Positions 26,291 to 35,562 of a DNA stretch of 64,000 bases are shown here, one piece after another (positions within the stretch are counted from its first letter, which is position 1; each line of letters begins with the position of its first letter). The notes under the pieces were generated by a model. It was not told the origin of the DNA and did no database searches. It worked only from the letters and a program-made list of their open reading frames with translations. A program made the translations under genes and the position numbers. Source of the DNA: Mycobacterium numidiamassiliense (GTDB taxonomy: Bacteria > Actinomycetota > Actinomycetes > Mycobacteriales > Mycobacteriaceae); the NCBI RefSeq assembly GCF_900157365.1, contig NZ_FUEZ01000003.1, positions 1,364,001 to 1,428,000 on the forward strand. Reading direction: 5' to 3'.

Positions 26291-28000
26291 TTACGGGCGC
26301 ATCTGGTAGGCGCCGCTGAGCGGCTGGATGTGCTCTTTCCAGACCTGGTCATAGCGCGACGGGTCGTGCACTGGACGCCGGATCATCCGCATCGCGAAAC
26401 GGGCCTGGGCCTCGGTAGTCGAGGGCTTGTCGTTGAGTTCGACGGCGTAGCCGTTGAAGTCGCGGACCAGCACGGCGAAGATCTGGTCGATCAAAGCCTC
26501 ATCCACGCCCGACAGCAGCGCTTCCTCCAGAATGAGCTGGGCATACGGGACGACGGCGAACAGCTGGCCCACCGCGAAGGCGAAGTCGATGTCCTTCTGC
26601 TGGGCCGCATCCGGGGTGGCGCTGGCCAGCATCTCGGCCAGCACGTCGATCTGCTGGCGCAGCAACGCGACGTTGGGCAGACGAGCGAAGTGGTCGAACG
26701 GCGGACGCCAATCGTGGAAGCGCACCTTACCCAGGCCTCCGGTCGGCCCCTGAGTGAACAGGAACGAGTCGTCGGCCGCGTCGTCGCGCCGGTCGACGAT
26801 CGGCAGTTCGCTGGTCGGGGCGAACAGGAAGTTGGGCATGAACTTGCCCAGCAGTCCGATATTGATGTGGACGGTGCCCTCCAGGCGGGGCAGCAAGCCG
26901 ATCTCGCGGGTCATCGCCTCGAAGATGGTGTCCTTCTCGACGCCTTTGGCCGCGATGACGTCCCACAGCGCGACGATCACCCGCTCGCCCTCGCTGGTGA
27001 TCTTCGCCTTGGTGAGCGGACTGTAGAGCAGGTAGCGGCGGTCGGTCTCCGACGCGCTGCGCATGTAGTCGCAGGCGCGGGTGGCGACCAGCTTCATCGC
27101 GGCCAGTCGCACATAGGCGTCGGTGAGCAGCCGTCGCACGTGGGTGAAGTCGGTGACGACGGTCCCGTACAGGATGCGGTTGGAGGCATGCGTGACCGCC
27201 TCGTACATGGCGTGGGTGCACATGCCGACCGCGCCCCAGCCCAGGTTGTACTTGCACATGTTGACCGTGTTCAGCGCGGCGTGAAACGCTCCCGGACCCC
27301 GGTGCAGGATGTCGGCCTCGGTGACTGGGTAGTCGTGCAGCGCGTAGTTGGCGACGAAGTTCTGCGAGTTGACCACGTTCTTCTTCAGCTCGTACCGGTC
27401 GTGTTGGGAGTCGGCGACGAAGAACACGTACTCGTCTTCGTTTCCTGAAGGGTCGGCGATCTTGCCGAAGGTGGAGACCATGCGGGCCACGTTGGCATTG
27501 CCGATGTAGTACTTCTCGCCGTTGGCGACCCAGCCGTGCTCGGACGGCGTCAGGATCATGTCGGTCTGGTAGACGTCGGCGCCGTGGGTCTGCTCGGACA
27601 AGCCGAAGGCGAACACCTCACCCTGCTCCAGCTGGGCGGCGGCCTTGCGCTTGGTGTCCTCGTTGTCGCTCATCCAGATCGGGCCCAGGCCAAGGGCGGT
27701 GACCTGGAACGGGTACCAGTAGTTCAGCCCGTAGAAGCCGACGATCTCGGCGAATTCGCTGATTCGGTAGGTGTCCCATCGGCAGTCGGCACCGCCGTAT
27801 TCGGACGGCGTCAGCAGGGAGGCGAAGATGCGCTCGCGGCCGATGTGGTCCAGGAAGTCTGAGTACCAACGGCGTTCGTGGTCGTCGGACTTCAACCGGG
27901 CCTTGCCCCTGGACTCGAAGAAGTCCACCGTCGCGGCCATGATCTCGCTCGAACGGCGTTCTGGGTACCGGCGCTGCAGGTGGTTGGGATTGAGCAACAT
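26291..28000 (-). CDS. fadE4: Acyl-CoA dehydrogenase FadE4
   Basis: A 569-residue acyl-CoA dehydrogenase-family flavoprotein, homologous to Rv0231 (568 residues). The FAD-binding loop region reads FGLSEQTHGADVYQTD, a variant of the usual T-E-P-x-x-G-S-D pattern, followed by GWVANGEKYYIGNAN. The divergent loops and extra C-terminal segment suggest an unusual acyl substrate; the reaction has not been assigned by me. The ATG at 28000 is preferred over an in-frame start at 28069 because of length agreement and GGGAG upstream. It is divergent from php. Confidence 0.92.
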   Translation of the reverse strand: MLLNPNHLQRRYPERRSSEIMAATVDFFESRGKARLKSDDHERRWYSDFLDHIGRERIFASLLTPSEYGGADCRWDTYRISEFAEIVGFYGLNYWYPFQVTALGLGPIWMSDNEDTKRKAAAQLEQGEVFAFGLSEQTHGADVYQTDMILTPSEHGWVANGEKYYIGNANVARMVSTFGKIADPSGNEDEYVFFVADSQHDRYELKKNVVNSQNFVANYALHDYPVTEADILHRGPGAFHAALNTVNMCKYNLGWGAVGMCTHAMYEAVTHASNRILYGTVVTDFTHVRRLLTDAYVRLAAMKLVATRACDYMRSASETDRRYLLYSPLTKAKITSEGERVIVALWDVIAAKGVEKDTIFEAMTREIGLLPRLEGTVHINIGLLGKFMPNFLFAPTSELPIVDRRDDAADDSFLFTQGPTGGLGKVRFHDWRPPFDHFARLPNVALLRQQIDVLAEMLASATPDAAQQKDIDFAFAVGQLFAVVPYAQLILEEALLSGVDEALIDQIFAVLVRDFNGYAVELNDKPSTTEAQARFAMRMIRRPVHDPSRYDQVWKEHIQPLSGAYQMRP

Positions 28001-28109
28001 AACGGGCTCCCGCGGGTTCGAATCAAGACGAGGGTGACGGTACGGCAATATCGCAGCCATCTGGAGCACCCGGATAAATCGGCACTGTCGGTCTGGGACC
28101 GACTCGACC

Positions 28110-28115
28110 TAGCAT
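28110..28115 (+). promoter_or_regulatory. -10 element for a probably leaderless php transcript
   Basis: TAGCAT ends seven bases before the GTG of php and no Shine-Dalgarno is present, so transcription should start at or one base before the start codon. Confidence 0.55.
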
Positions 28116-28122
28116 CAGCGTT

Positions 28123-29103
28123 GTGTCAGACATCAATACCGCACGCGGAACCATCGACACCGCGGATCTCGGCGTCACGCTCATGCATGAGCACGTGTTC
28201 ATCATGACCACCGAGATCGCGCAGAACTATCCGGAAGCCTGGGGCGACGAGGAGAAGCGAGTCGCCGACGCCGTCGACCGGCTCAATGAACTCAAGTCCC
28301 GCGGGGTGGACACCATCGTCGACCTCACCGTGATCGGGCTGGGCCGCTACATTCCGCGCATCGCCCGGGTCGCGGCGGCCACCGAGCTGAATATCGTTGT
28401 GGCGACTGGGTTTTACACCTATAACGACCTGCCGCTGCGGTTCCACTACGAGGGCCCGGGCGGGTTGCTGGGCGGCCCCGAGATCATGACCGACATGTTC
28501 GTCCGCGACATCGAGCAGGGCATCGCCGACACCGGCGTCAAGGCCGGCATCCTCAAATGCGCCACCGACGAACCCGGCGTCACCCCCGGCGTCGAGCGGG
28601 TGCTGCGGGCCGTCGCCCAGGCGCACAAGCGCACCGGGGTGCCGATCTCCACGCACACCCACGCCGGGCTGCGTCGCGGCCTCGAACAGCAGCGCATCTT
28701 CGAAGAGGAGGGCGTCGACCTGAGCCGGGTGATCATCGGACACTCCGGCGACAGCACCGACATCGGGTACCTCGAGGAACTCATCGCACCCGGCTCCTAC
28801 CTCGGAATGGACCGGTTCGGCATCGACGCGTACCTGCCGTTCGAGGACCGGGTGAACACCGTGGCGACCATGTGCGAACGCGGGCACGCCGACAAGATGG
28901 TGCTATCGCACGACGCCAACTGTTACTTCGACGCGCTGCCGGAAGAACTGGGGCGGCAGATGCTGCCGAACTGGCATTACCTGCACATCCACAACGACGT
29001 GATCCCGGCGCTCAAGGAGCGCGGCGTCACCGACGAGCAGCTGCACACCATGCTGGTCGACAACCCACGCCGGATCTTCGAGCGGCAGGGCGCGTATGAG
29101 TGA
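28123..29103 (+). CDS. php: Phosphotriesterase-like lactonase (PLL)
   Basis: A 326-residue binuclear-metal amidohydrolase, same length as Rv0230c. Metal ligands are H22 and H24 (MHEHV), carboxylated K145 (GILKC), H178 (STHTH), H207 (GHSGD) and D264 (SHDAN). Members of this PLL group hydrolyse lactones, including acyl-homoserine lactones, with weak promiscuous organophosphate activity. It starts at GTG without a ribosome site. Its last eight bases overlap the acyl-CoA ligase start, implying that the lactone-opening product could be passed to that ligase; this is inference. Confidence 0.94.
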   Translation: MSDINTARGTIDTADLGVTLMHEHVFIMTTEIAQNYPEAWGDEEKRVADAVDRLNELKSRGVDTIVDLTVIGLGRYIPRIARVAAATELNIVVATGFYTYNDLPLRFHYEGPGGLLGGPEIMTDMFVRDIEQGIADTGVKAGILKCATDEPGVTPGVERVLRAVAQAHKRTGVPISTHTHAGLRRGLEQQRIFEEEGVDLSRVIIGHSGDSTDIGYLEELIAPGSYLGMDRFGIDAYLPFEDRVNTVATMCERGHADKMVLSHDANCYFDALPEELGRQMLPNWHYLHIHNDVIPALKERGVTDEQLHTMLVDNPRRIFERQGAYE

Positions 29104-30634
29104 GCCGGTGTTGCCGATCGGCACGCAGATCTCCGCGCTGGCCGACCTCGCTCCCGACGAGCCGGCACTCAGTTGCGATGGCGTGACGCTCACTCGACGC
29201 GAGCTTGACCGGTCGACCAACCGGCTGGCGCGCGCCTATGCCGAGCGTGGCGTGGGCGTCGGCGACTACGTGACCATCGTGCTGCCCAACTCGATCGAGT
29301 GGATCCAGGCCGCGGTGGCCTGCTGGAAGCTGGGCGCGGTACCCCAGCCGCTGTCCGCACGACTGCCGGACGCGGAGCTGCAGGGCCTGCTGGAGCTGCG
29401 GCCGCCCGCCCTGCTGGTCGGTCGTGAAGGCGATCGCCAGCTGGGCAAAGCCGGGCGCAGCGGGTCGCCGACCAGACAGCCCATTCATCCCGAAATATCA
29501 AGCGTGCCAATTGGTTTCACTCCTGACCTGGCGCTGTCGGACGCCGCACTACCAGAAGCGGTCTCGCCGGTGTGGAAGGCGATGGGGTCGGGCGGCAGCA
29601 CCGGGCGCCCCAAGCTCATCGAATCCGGCGGCGACAGCCGGGTGCCGGCCGCCATCGGTTATCCGCTCGGCGCGCAACCCGGCGACACCACCCTGGTGCC
29701 GGTGCCGCTGAGCCACAACACCGGCTTCACCACCGCGACGATCGCATTGCTGATGCGCCACCACCTGGTGGTGATGAGCCGGTTCGACCCGCACGGGTTC
29801 CTCCAGTTGATCAGCGACCACCGGGTCACGTTCCTGACCACGGTACCGACGATCATGCAGCGGTCGCTGCCGGTCTATCAGGCCGACCCGGATGCCTACG
29901 ACCTGTCGTCGATCCGACGGTTCTGGCACCTGGGCGCGCCGTGCCCGCCGGCCATCAAGGAGTCCTGGATCGATCTGCTGGGCCCCGAGAAGGTCTGGGA
30001 ACTCTACGGCGGCACCGAATTACAGGCACTGACCTTCATCTCCGGTGATCAGTGGCTGACCCACCGCGGCTCGGTCGGCGTGGTCGTCAGCGGCGAGATG
30101 AAGGTGCTCGACGACGACGGAAACCCTTGTCCCCCAGGCGTAGTCGGTGAGGTTTACATGCGGCCCGGTCCCGGCAGCGCACCGACCTATCGGTATGTCG
30201 GGGCCACGGCGAAGAGCCGCGACGGCTGGGACTCGCTGGGCGATCTGGGCTACTTCGACGCTGACGGGTTCCTGTACCTGTCCGACCGCCGGGTCGACAT
30301 GTTCACCGTCGGCGGTCGCAACGTGTATCCGGCCGAAATCGAGAATGCGCTGTCGGCCCACCCGGACGTGTTGTCCTGTCTGGTCGTCGGTGTGCCCGAT
30401 CCGAATGCCGGCGATCTGGGTCAGGTGCCCTACGCCCTGGTGCACACGGCCGACGGCTCGACACTGGACGCCGACGGCGTGCAGGAGTTTCTGCGCGAAC
30501 GCATCGCGGGCTACAAGGTGCCACACACCGTCGAGTTCGTCGACACTCCCCTGCGTGACGACGCGGGCAAGGCCCGTCGATCAGCGGTACGCGCCGAGAT
30601 CGTCGCGCGATCACGGGCCACTGAGCCGGCCTGA
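29096..30634 (+). CDS. AMP-dependent acyl-CoA ligase (bile-acid-CoA-ligase-like)
   Basis: A 512-residue ANL-family ligase. The phosphate-binding loop reads GSGGSTGRPKLIE, a GGSTGRPK variant like that of bile-acid/steroid-carboxylate CoA ligases rather than the usual SGTTGxPKG. Downstream are ELYGGTE (A5), GWDSLGDLGY (A7), LSDRRVDMFTVGGRNVYP (A8) and the catalytic lysine near GKARRSAVR. It activates a carboxylic acid to the CoA thioester through an acyl adenylate. ATG 29096 overlaps php by eight bases. I do not recall it next to php in H37Rv. Confidence 0.87.
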   Translation: MSEPVLPIGTQISALADLAPDEPALSCDGVTLTRRELDRSTNRLARAYAERGVGVGDYVTIVLPNSIEWIQAAVACWKLGAVPQPLSARLPDAELQGLLELRPPALLVGREGDRQLGKAGRSGSPTRQPIHPEISSVPIGFTPDLALSDAALPEAVSPVWKAMGSGGSTGRPKLIESGGDSRVPAAIGYPLGAQPGDTTLVPVPLSHNTGFTTATIALLMRHHLVVMSRFDPHGFLQLISDHRVTFLTTVPTIMQRSLPVYQADPDAYDLSSIRRFWHLGAPCPPAIKESWIDLLGPEKVWELYGGTELQALTFISGDQWLTHRGSVGVVVSGEMKVLDDDGNPCPPGVVGEVYMRPGPGSAPTYRYVGATAKSRDGWDSLGDLGYFDADGFLYLSDRRVDMFTVGGRNVYPAEIENALSAHPDVLSCLVVGVPDPNAGDLGQVPYALVHTADGSTLDADGVQEFLRERIAGYKVPHTVEFVDTPLRDDAGKARRSAVRAEIVARSRATEPA

Positions 30635-30732
30635 TACTCGAGGCTTAAGCCACACCAAGAATTCGTAGAGAATCCTCTAAGCCGCCGGCCCGACGATGAC
30701 GTTGACCGATGTCCGTTGTCCGGGAGAGGGCC

Positions 30733-31212
30733 ATGCAGATCGAACCGTTGAGCACCGAGCTGATCGAACGCTATCTGCGATCCCGCGAGTTGCGGTTTTT
30801 TCGCAGCGACGACGGCGAGGAATTCTTGATGGTGCTGTCCAACTATGAGCAGGGCAAGCTGCACGTGAACCTGCGGATCAACGGTCTGCGGCGCGACATC
30901 GTGGAGATCTCGATCAGCCCGGCCGCGTACTACCAGGCCCGCGACCGCCCCCGCCTGATGGAACTGGTGAACGACTGGAATCGCGACACCCATTGGCCCA
31001 AGGCTTTTGTGCGCGAAACCCCCCACCCGAGCCGCATCAGTGTGGTCGGCGAGGGTGCCTACCTGTTGAGCGATGGCATCCACCTCGCGGCGCTGGGCAA
31101 TTTCATCCGGTCCACCGTCGAGCACGCGGCCGATCTGTTCAAGAAGATCGAGCAGGCGGCCTGCCTGCCGTCCGCGCACGCGTTGGAAGAGTGGATGGAT
31201 CGCACCGGCTAG
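30733..31212 (+). CDS. YbjN-domain protein
   Basis: A 159-residue soluble protein of the YbjN fold, with features FFRSDDGEEFLMVLSN, ISPAAYYQARDRPRLMELVNDWN and a central HWPKAFVRE. YbjN-like proteins are regarded as sensory or chaperone-like modulators; no enzymatic residues are evident. The ATG at 30733 is preferred over a GTG 24 bases earlier because GGGAGAGGG lies just upstream. It stands alone between the ligase and the convergent acyltransferase. Confidence 0.75.
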   Translation: MQIEPLSTELIERYLRSRELRFFRSDDGEEFLMVLSNYEQGKLHVNLRINGLRRDIVEISISPAAYYQARDRPRLMELVNDWNRDTHWPKAFVRETPHPSRISVVGEGAYLLSDGIHLAALGNFIRSTVEHAADLFKKIEQAACLPSAHALEEWMDRTG

Positions 31213-31229
31213 GACCCGCTGCCTGCCGG

Positions 31230-32393
31230 CTAGGGCGCGATCGCGTCGGCCTCGGCGTCGGCGTCGGCGTCGGTCGACTTCTCGCGTTTCTCCCAGCGGC
31301 GCAGCGCCTCCCGGGCGGGCGACTCGACCAGGGCGTAACTGACGGCGGCGATCGCCCAGCCGAAGATCAGCGTCAGCACCAACACCGTCGGCATCCGCCC
31401 GGTGAAAGGGAATGTCCCGATCACGGGGAACACCATCGCCAATGCGGCCAGGTGCCAGACGAACAGGCCGTAGGACCAGCGGCCCAGGGTGACCATGCCG
31501 GTGCTGCCCAGCAGTCGGTGGGGTGTGTCGACCCGATCCAGCACCAGCGGGGCGACCAGCGCGAGAGCGACCAGTGAGCCCATCGCCGTCTTCACCGCGA
31601 ACTGCGTCGCCGTGCCCGGAATCAGCCCCTCCGGACCGGCCAGCGGGGAAGCCGCCACCGCAAAGGCGACCAGGGCGATCCCGGCCATCAGCAACCGTCG
31701 GCGCGCCAGCCGATGCGGCAGGCCGACCTCGCTGTGGACCCACTCCGCCAGCAGCATGCCCGCGGCGAACCACGAGAAGAAGGCCGGCGGCCAGTTCAGC
31801 GGGTTGATGCCAGGGCCGGCGTGCGCGAAAGGCACCCAGCCCCACGCCCAGCTCAGCGCGGCCAGCCCGGCGATCGCGGGGACGCGGGCCCGCACCGGGA
31901 TGCGGCGGGCCAGCAGCGCGAGAAGCGGCAGCGCCAGGTAGAAGCTGACCTCGACGGACAGGCTCCACATCTGGGTCAGGCCGCCGGTCAGCGTCAGCGG
32001 CACATAGATCTGGGTCAACGTCAGGTTTGCCAGCCACACCGTCAGGCTCGCGTGATCCGCGTCGGGCAGCAGGCTCAGGATCACCACGACGGCGACCAGA
32101 TACGCCGGCATGATGCGCACCACCCGCGACCGCAGGTAGTGACCGGTACGCGGGCGCGGGCCCAGTTGCCGCGCCGCCCCGGCATGTCCGCGCCACAACA
32201 GAAATCCCGACAACGCGAAGAACACCGCGACCGCCAAGTCGAAGCGACCGAACAACCGACCGTCGACTCCGCTGGAGTGACCGGTTTGGAAGGCGACGTG
32301 GGTGATGACCACACCCATGGCAGCACAGGCGCGCATCCCCTCCACGGCAGGCAGAAAGCCGCGGATTCCGCCCACCGGCTGGCTCTCGGTCAC
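31230..32393 (-). CDS. Membrane acyltransferase family 3 (Rv0228 type)
   Basis: A 387-residue OafA-like integral membrane acyltransferase with about ten helices. Motifs are LPAVEGMRACAAMGVVITH in helix 1, FDLAVAVFFALSGFLLWRG, and WSLSVEVSFYLALPLL, which holds the conserved SVExxFY signature. It probably O-acylates an envelope glycan or lipid. The C terminus ends in an acidic alanine/aspartate tail encoded by a short GGCGTC tandem repeat (about 31247-31275). The start is GTG. It is divergent from the PgfA-like gene. Confidence 0.88.
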   Translation of the reverse strand: MTESQPVGGIRGFLPAVEGMRACAAMGVVITHVAFQTGHSSGVDGRLFGRFDLAVAVFFALSGFLLWRGHAGAARQLGPRPRTGHYLRSRVVRIMPAYLVAVVVILSLLPDADHASLTVWLANLTLTQIYVPLTLTGGLTQMWSLSVEVSFYLALPLLALLARRIPVRARVPAIAGLAALSWAWGWVPFAHAGPGINPLNWPPAFFSWFAAGMLLAEWVHSEVGLPHRLARRRLLMAGIALVAFAVAASPLAGPEGLIPGTATQFAVKTAMGSLVALALVAPLVLDRVDTPHRLLGSTGMVTLGRWSYGLFVWHLAALAMVFPVIGTFPFTGRMPTVLVLTLIFGWAIAAVSYALVESPAREALRRWEKREKSTDADADAEADAIAP

Positions 32394-32528
32394 GTTGACA
32401 GTCTGCCCGTGACGATGGGGTTCGTAAGCCGGTGCCTTAGTTTCTGCTGTTAGTGTCGAACGGGTTTGCCTCGCTGCTCGCGGGTCGCGGCCGATGAGTC
32501 CAACGCACCACTAGGAGGGCACAGCAAC

Positions 32529-33812
32529 GTGAACCGCGCAGTCATGTTGCGCTTCGCCGCATGCGGAATCATCGGACTCGGAGCCGCCCTGCTGATCGCC
32601 GCGCTGCTACTGACGACGTACACCAGCAGCAGGATCGCCAAGGTCCCGCTCGACATCGACGCCACGTTGGTCAGCGACGGCACCGGTACCGCGCTGGACG
32701 TGGCCTCGCTGTCCCAGGACCACTTCGTGATCAACCAGAATGTGCCCCTGGTTTCCCAGCAGCAGATCAGTGTCGAGTCGCCCGCCAACGCCGATGTCGT
32801 GACGCTTCAAGTCGGCTCCTCGGTCCGGCGCACCGACAAGCAAAAGGACGGCGGGCTGCTGCTGGCCATCGTCGACACCGTGACCCTCAACCGCAAGACG
32901 GCGCTGGCCGTGTCGGACGACACCCACACCGGCGGCTCGGTGCAGAAGCCGCGCGCCTACGGCGACGAGAACCCACCGACCGCGATCCCGCTGCGCCACG
33001 ATGGCCTGTCCTACCGCTTCCCGTTCAACACCGAGAAGAAGACCTATCCCTTTTTCGATCCGATCGCGCAGAAGGCCTATGACGTCAACTACGACACCCA
33101 GGAAGACGTCAACGGGCTGACCACCTACCGCTTCACCCAGAACGTCGGCTACGACGCCGACGGCAAGCTGGTGGCGCCGGTGAAGTATCCGTCGCTGTAC
33201 GCCGGCCAAGAGGACGGCAAGGTCACCGCGTCCGCGGCGATGTGGGGGCTGCAGGGCGGCGACCCGGCCGAGCAGATCACCATGACCCGCTACTACGCCG
33301 CGCAGAAGACCTTCTGGGTGGACCCGGTCTCGGGCACCATCGTCAAGGAAACCGAGCACGCCAACCACTACTTCTCCCGCGACGCGCTCAAGCCCGAGGT
33401 GACGCTGGCCGACTACAAGGTCACCTCCAACGAGGACACCGTCGAATCTCAGGTCAACACCGCCCGCGACGAGCGTGACCGGCTGGCGCTGTGGTCGCGG
33501 GTGCTGCCCATCACGTTTACCGCGATCGGCATCATCGCCCTGGTCGGCGGCGGGTTGCTGGCGTCGTTCAGCCTGCGCACCGAGAGTGCGCTGACCGACC
33601 CCGGCCTGGACCGCGGCGACGAGGAATTCTTCGGCCGCAGCGGGCTGGAAGAACGGGTGCCCGGCGCGGAAGCCGAGACCGAGAAGCTACCCACCCAGCG
33701 CCCCGATCTGCGTGAGGAATCGGGCCCGCCCGGCTCCGATCCGCCAGATTCGGGTGAGTCGTCCGATGCGGGGCCGCCGGAAAATCCGTCCGGCCCGCCC
33801 GAACGGGGTTAG
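32529..33812 (+). CDS. PgfA-like DUF3068 membrane protein (Rv0227c type)
   Basis: A 427-residue protein with an N-terminal membrane helix (about 6-32), a large external DUF3068 domain and a second helix near residues 320-345, followed by an acidic, proline-rich cytoplasmic tail. Homologues in M. smegmatis (MSMEG_0317, PgfA) and Corynebacterium are linked to polar growth and lipomannan/lipoarabinomannan maturation. The start is GTG with a clear AGGAGG. Ten bases separate it from the following polytopic gene, so the two are co-transcribed. Confidence 0.9.
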   Translation: MNRAVMLRFAACGIIGLGAALLIAALLLTTYTSSRIAKVPLDIDATLVSDGTGTALDVASLSQDHFVINQNVPLVSQQQISVESPANADVVTLQVGSSVRRTDKQKDGGLLLAIVDTVTLNRKTALAVSDDTHTGGSVQKPRAYGDENPPTAIPLRHDGLSYRFPFNTEKKTYPFFDPIAQKAYDVNYDTQEDVNGLTTYRFTQNVGYDADGKLVAPVKYPSLYAGQEDGKVTASAAMWGLQGGDPAEQITMTRYYAAQKTFWVDPVSGTIVKETEHANHYFSRDALKPEVTLADYKVTSNEDTVESQVNTARDERDRLALWSRVLPITFTAIGIIALVGGGLLASFSLRTESALTDPGLDRGDEEFFGRSGLEERVPGAEAETEKLPTQRPDLREESGPPGSDPPDSGESSDAGPPENPSGPPERG

Positions 33813-33822
33813 TTCAGCGGCA

Positions 33823-35562
33823 ATGCGGGCCACCTTGGCCCGAGGGGGTCGCCAGGCCATGCGCTGGTCCCTCCCGGGATACGCGCTGGTGCTGGCCCTG
33901 CTGGTGCTGGCTCCGCTGCTGCGCCCCGGGTACCTGCTGCTGCGTGACGCGGTCTCCACGCCACGCTCCTACCTGACGGACGCCGCCCTCGGATTGACCG
34001 CGGCGCCGCGGGCGACGCCGCAGGATTTCGCGGTGGCCCTGGCTTCACACGTGCTCGACGGCGGTGTCGTCGTGAAGGCACTGACCGTGCTGGGGCTGTG
34101 GCTGGCGGGCTGGGGCGCGGCCCGCCTGGCCGCGCTGGCGCTGCCCGATGCGGGCATGCCCGGCCAATTCGTCGCCGCCACGCTGGCGATCTGGAATCCC
34201 TATGTGGCCGAGCGGCTCCTGCAGGGGCACTGGAGTCTGCTGGTCGGCTACGGCTGCCTGCCCTGGGCCGCGACGGCGGTGCTGGCGCTGCGCTCGGGCC
34301 AGGCCTCCGGCTTTGTCGGGTTTTTCGGGCTGTGCTTCTGGATCGCGCTGGCCGGATTGACCCCGACGGGACAGATGCTGGCGGCGACCGTCGCCCTGGT
34401 CTGCGTCGCCGCCCCCGGCGCAGGCCGCCCGCGCTGGCTGTGCGCCGCCGCGACGCTGGGCGCCGCGCTGGCGACGGCGGCGCCCTGGCTGACGGCCTCG
34501 GTGGTGGGCGCGACGCTGAATCCCGGCGGGTCGACGAGCGCGCTCGGGGTTACCGCCTTCGCACCTCGCGCCGAGCCCGGCCTTGGGACACTCGGCAGCC
34601 TGGCCAGCCTCGGCGGGATCTGGAACGGCGAGGCCGTACCTTATTCGCGCACAACACTTTTCGCGGTGTCGTCGGCCCTGGTGCTGCTGGCGGTGGTGGT
34701 CGCCGGGCTGGCGACCGCCGCGCGCCGCCCGGCCGCTGTTCCGCTGCTGATACTGGCCGCGGTAGCGGTGGTGGTGCCGGCCGGGCTGGCCACCGGCCCC
34801 GGCATACATCTGCTGAGCGCGGTGATCGACGCCGTACCCGGGCTCGGCGTGCTGCGCGACGGGCAGAAGTGGGTGGCGCTGACGATGCCCGGATACGCCC
34901 TGGCCGGTGCGGGCGCGGTGGTGACGCTGCGGCAGTGGCTGCGCCCGGCCGCGACGGCGCTGGTCTGTTGCCTCGCGCTGATCCTGGTCATGCCCGACCT
35001 GGCGTGGGGCGCCTGGGGCAGGGTTGCGCCGGTGCGCTACCCGCCCGGATGGGCCGCGGTGGCCGCCGCGATCAACGCCGACCCGAGGACCGTCGCCGTC
35101 CTGCCCGCGGGCACCATGCGGGAGTTCTCCTGGTCCGGTGCGTCGCCGGTGCTTGATCCGCTGCCGCGCTGGGTGCGCGCCGACGTGCTGATCACCGGCG
35201 ACCTCCCCATCTCGGGCGTGACCATTCCCGGGGAGGGGAATCGCGCCCGGGCGGTGCAGCAGTTGCTGCTGGCCGGACCCGATCCCGCCGCGCTGGCCCC
35301 GGCTGGCGTGGGGTGGCTGGTCGTGGAATCCGACAGTGCGGGCGACATGGGGGCGGCCGCCCGCACGCTCGGCGGCCTCGTTCCGGTCTACCGCGACAAG
35401 GAGTTCGCGCTGTACCGCATCGGCGGCGACATCCCCGGCGCACCGGCCGGCGGCCGCCGGACCACGCTCATCGCACACCTGCTGTGGCTGGCGACGCTCA
35501 TCGTGGGCGGCGCCGGTGCGGCCGTCACCGCACTGAGACGCCGGTCAAGGCCACCGCTTTAG
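33823..35562 (+). CDS. Polytopic membrane protein, possibly GT-C-like (Rv0226c type)
   Basis: A 579-residue membrane protein with roughly ten to twelve helices and a C-terminal external segment containing VLPAGTMREFSWSG and ALYRIGGDIPG. The layout recalls AftD-type GT-C proteins, with an early LLLRDAVSTPRSYL loop, but no catalytic acidic pair is certain. The homologue Rv0226c is about 576 residues. ATG 33823 is chosen because the protein then begins MRATLARGG as in that homologue; earlier starts lie inside the upstream gene. It overlaps the convergent glycosyltransferase by four bases. Confidence 0.85.
   Translation: MRATLARGGRQAMRWSLPGYALVLALLVLAPLLRPGYLLLRDAVSTPRSYLTDAALGLTAAPRATPQDFAVALASHVLDGGVVVKALTVLGLWLAGWGAARLAALALPDAGMPGQFVAATLAIWNPYVAERLLQGHWSLLVGYGCLPWAATAVLALRSGQASGFVGFFGLCFWIALAGLTPTGQMLAATVALVCVAAPGAGRPRWLCAAATLGAALATAAPWLTASVVGATLNPGGSTSALGVTAFAPRAEPGLGTLGSLASLGGIWNGEAVPYSRTTLFAVSSALVLLAVVVAGLATAARRPAAVPLLILAAVAVVVPAGLATGPGIHLLSAVIDAVPGLGVLRDGQKWVALTMPGYALAGAGAVVTLRQWLRPAATALVCCLALILVMPDLAWGAWGRVAPVRYPPGWAAVAAAINADPRTVAVLPAGTMREFSWSGASPVLDPLPRWVRADVLITGDLPISGVTIPGEGNRARAVQQLLLAGPDPAALAPAGVGWLVVESDSAGDMGAAARTLGGLVPVYRDKEFALYRIGGDIPGAPAGGRRTTLIAHLLWLATLIVGGAGAAVTALRRRSRPPL

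Noticed and set aside
31247..31275. GGCGTC tandem repeat as a mobile or phase-variable element
   Set aside because: It is a short in-frame microsatellite encoding the Asp/Ala tail of the acyltransferase; six-base units cannot shift frame.
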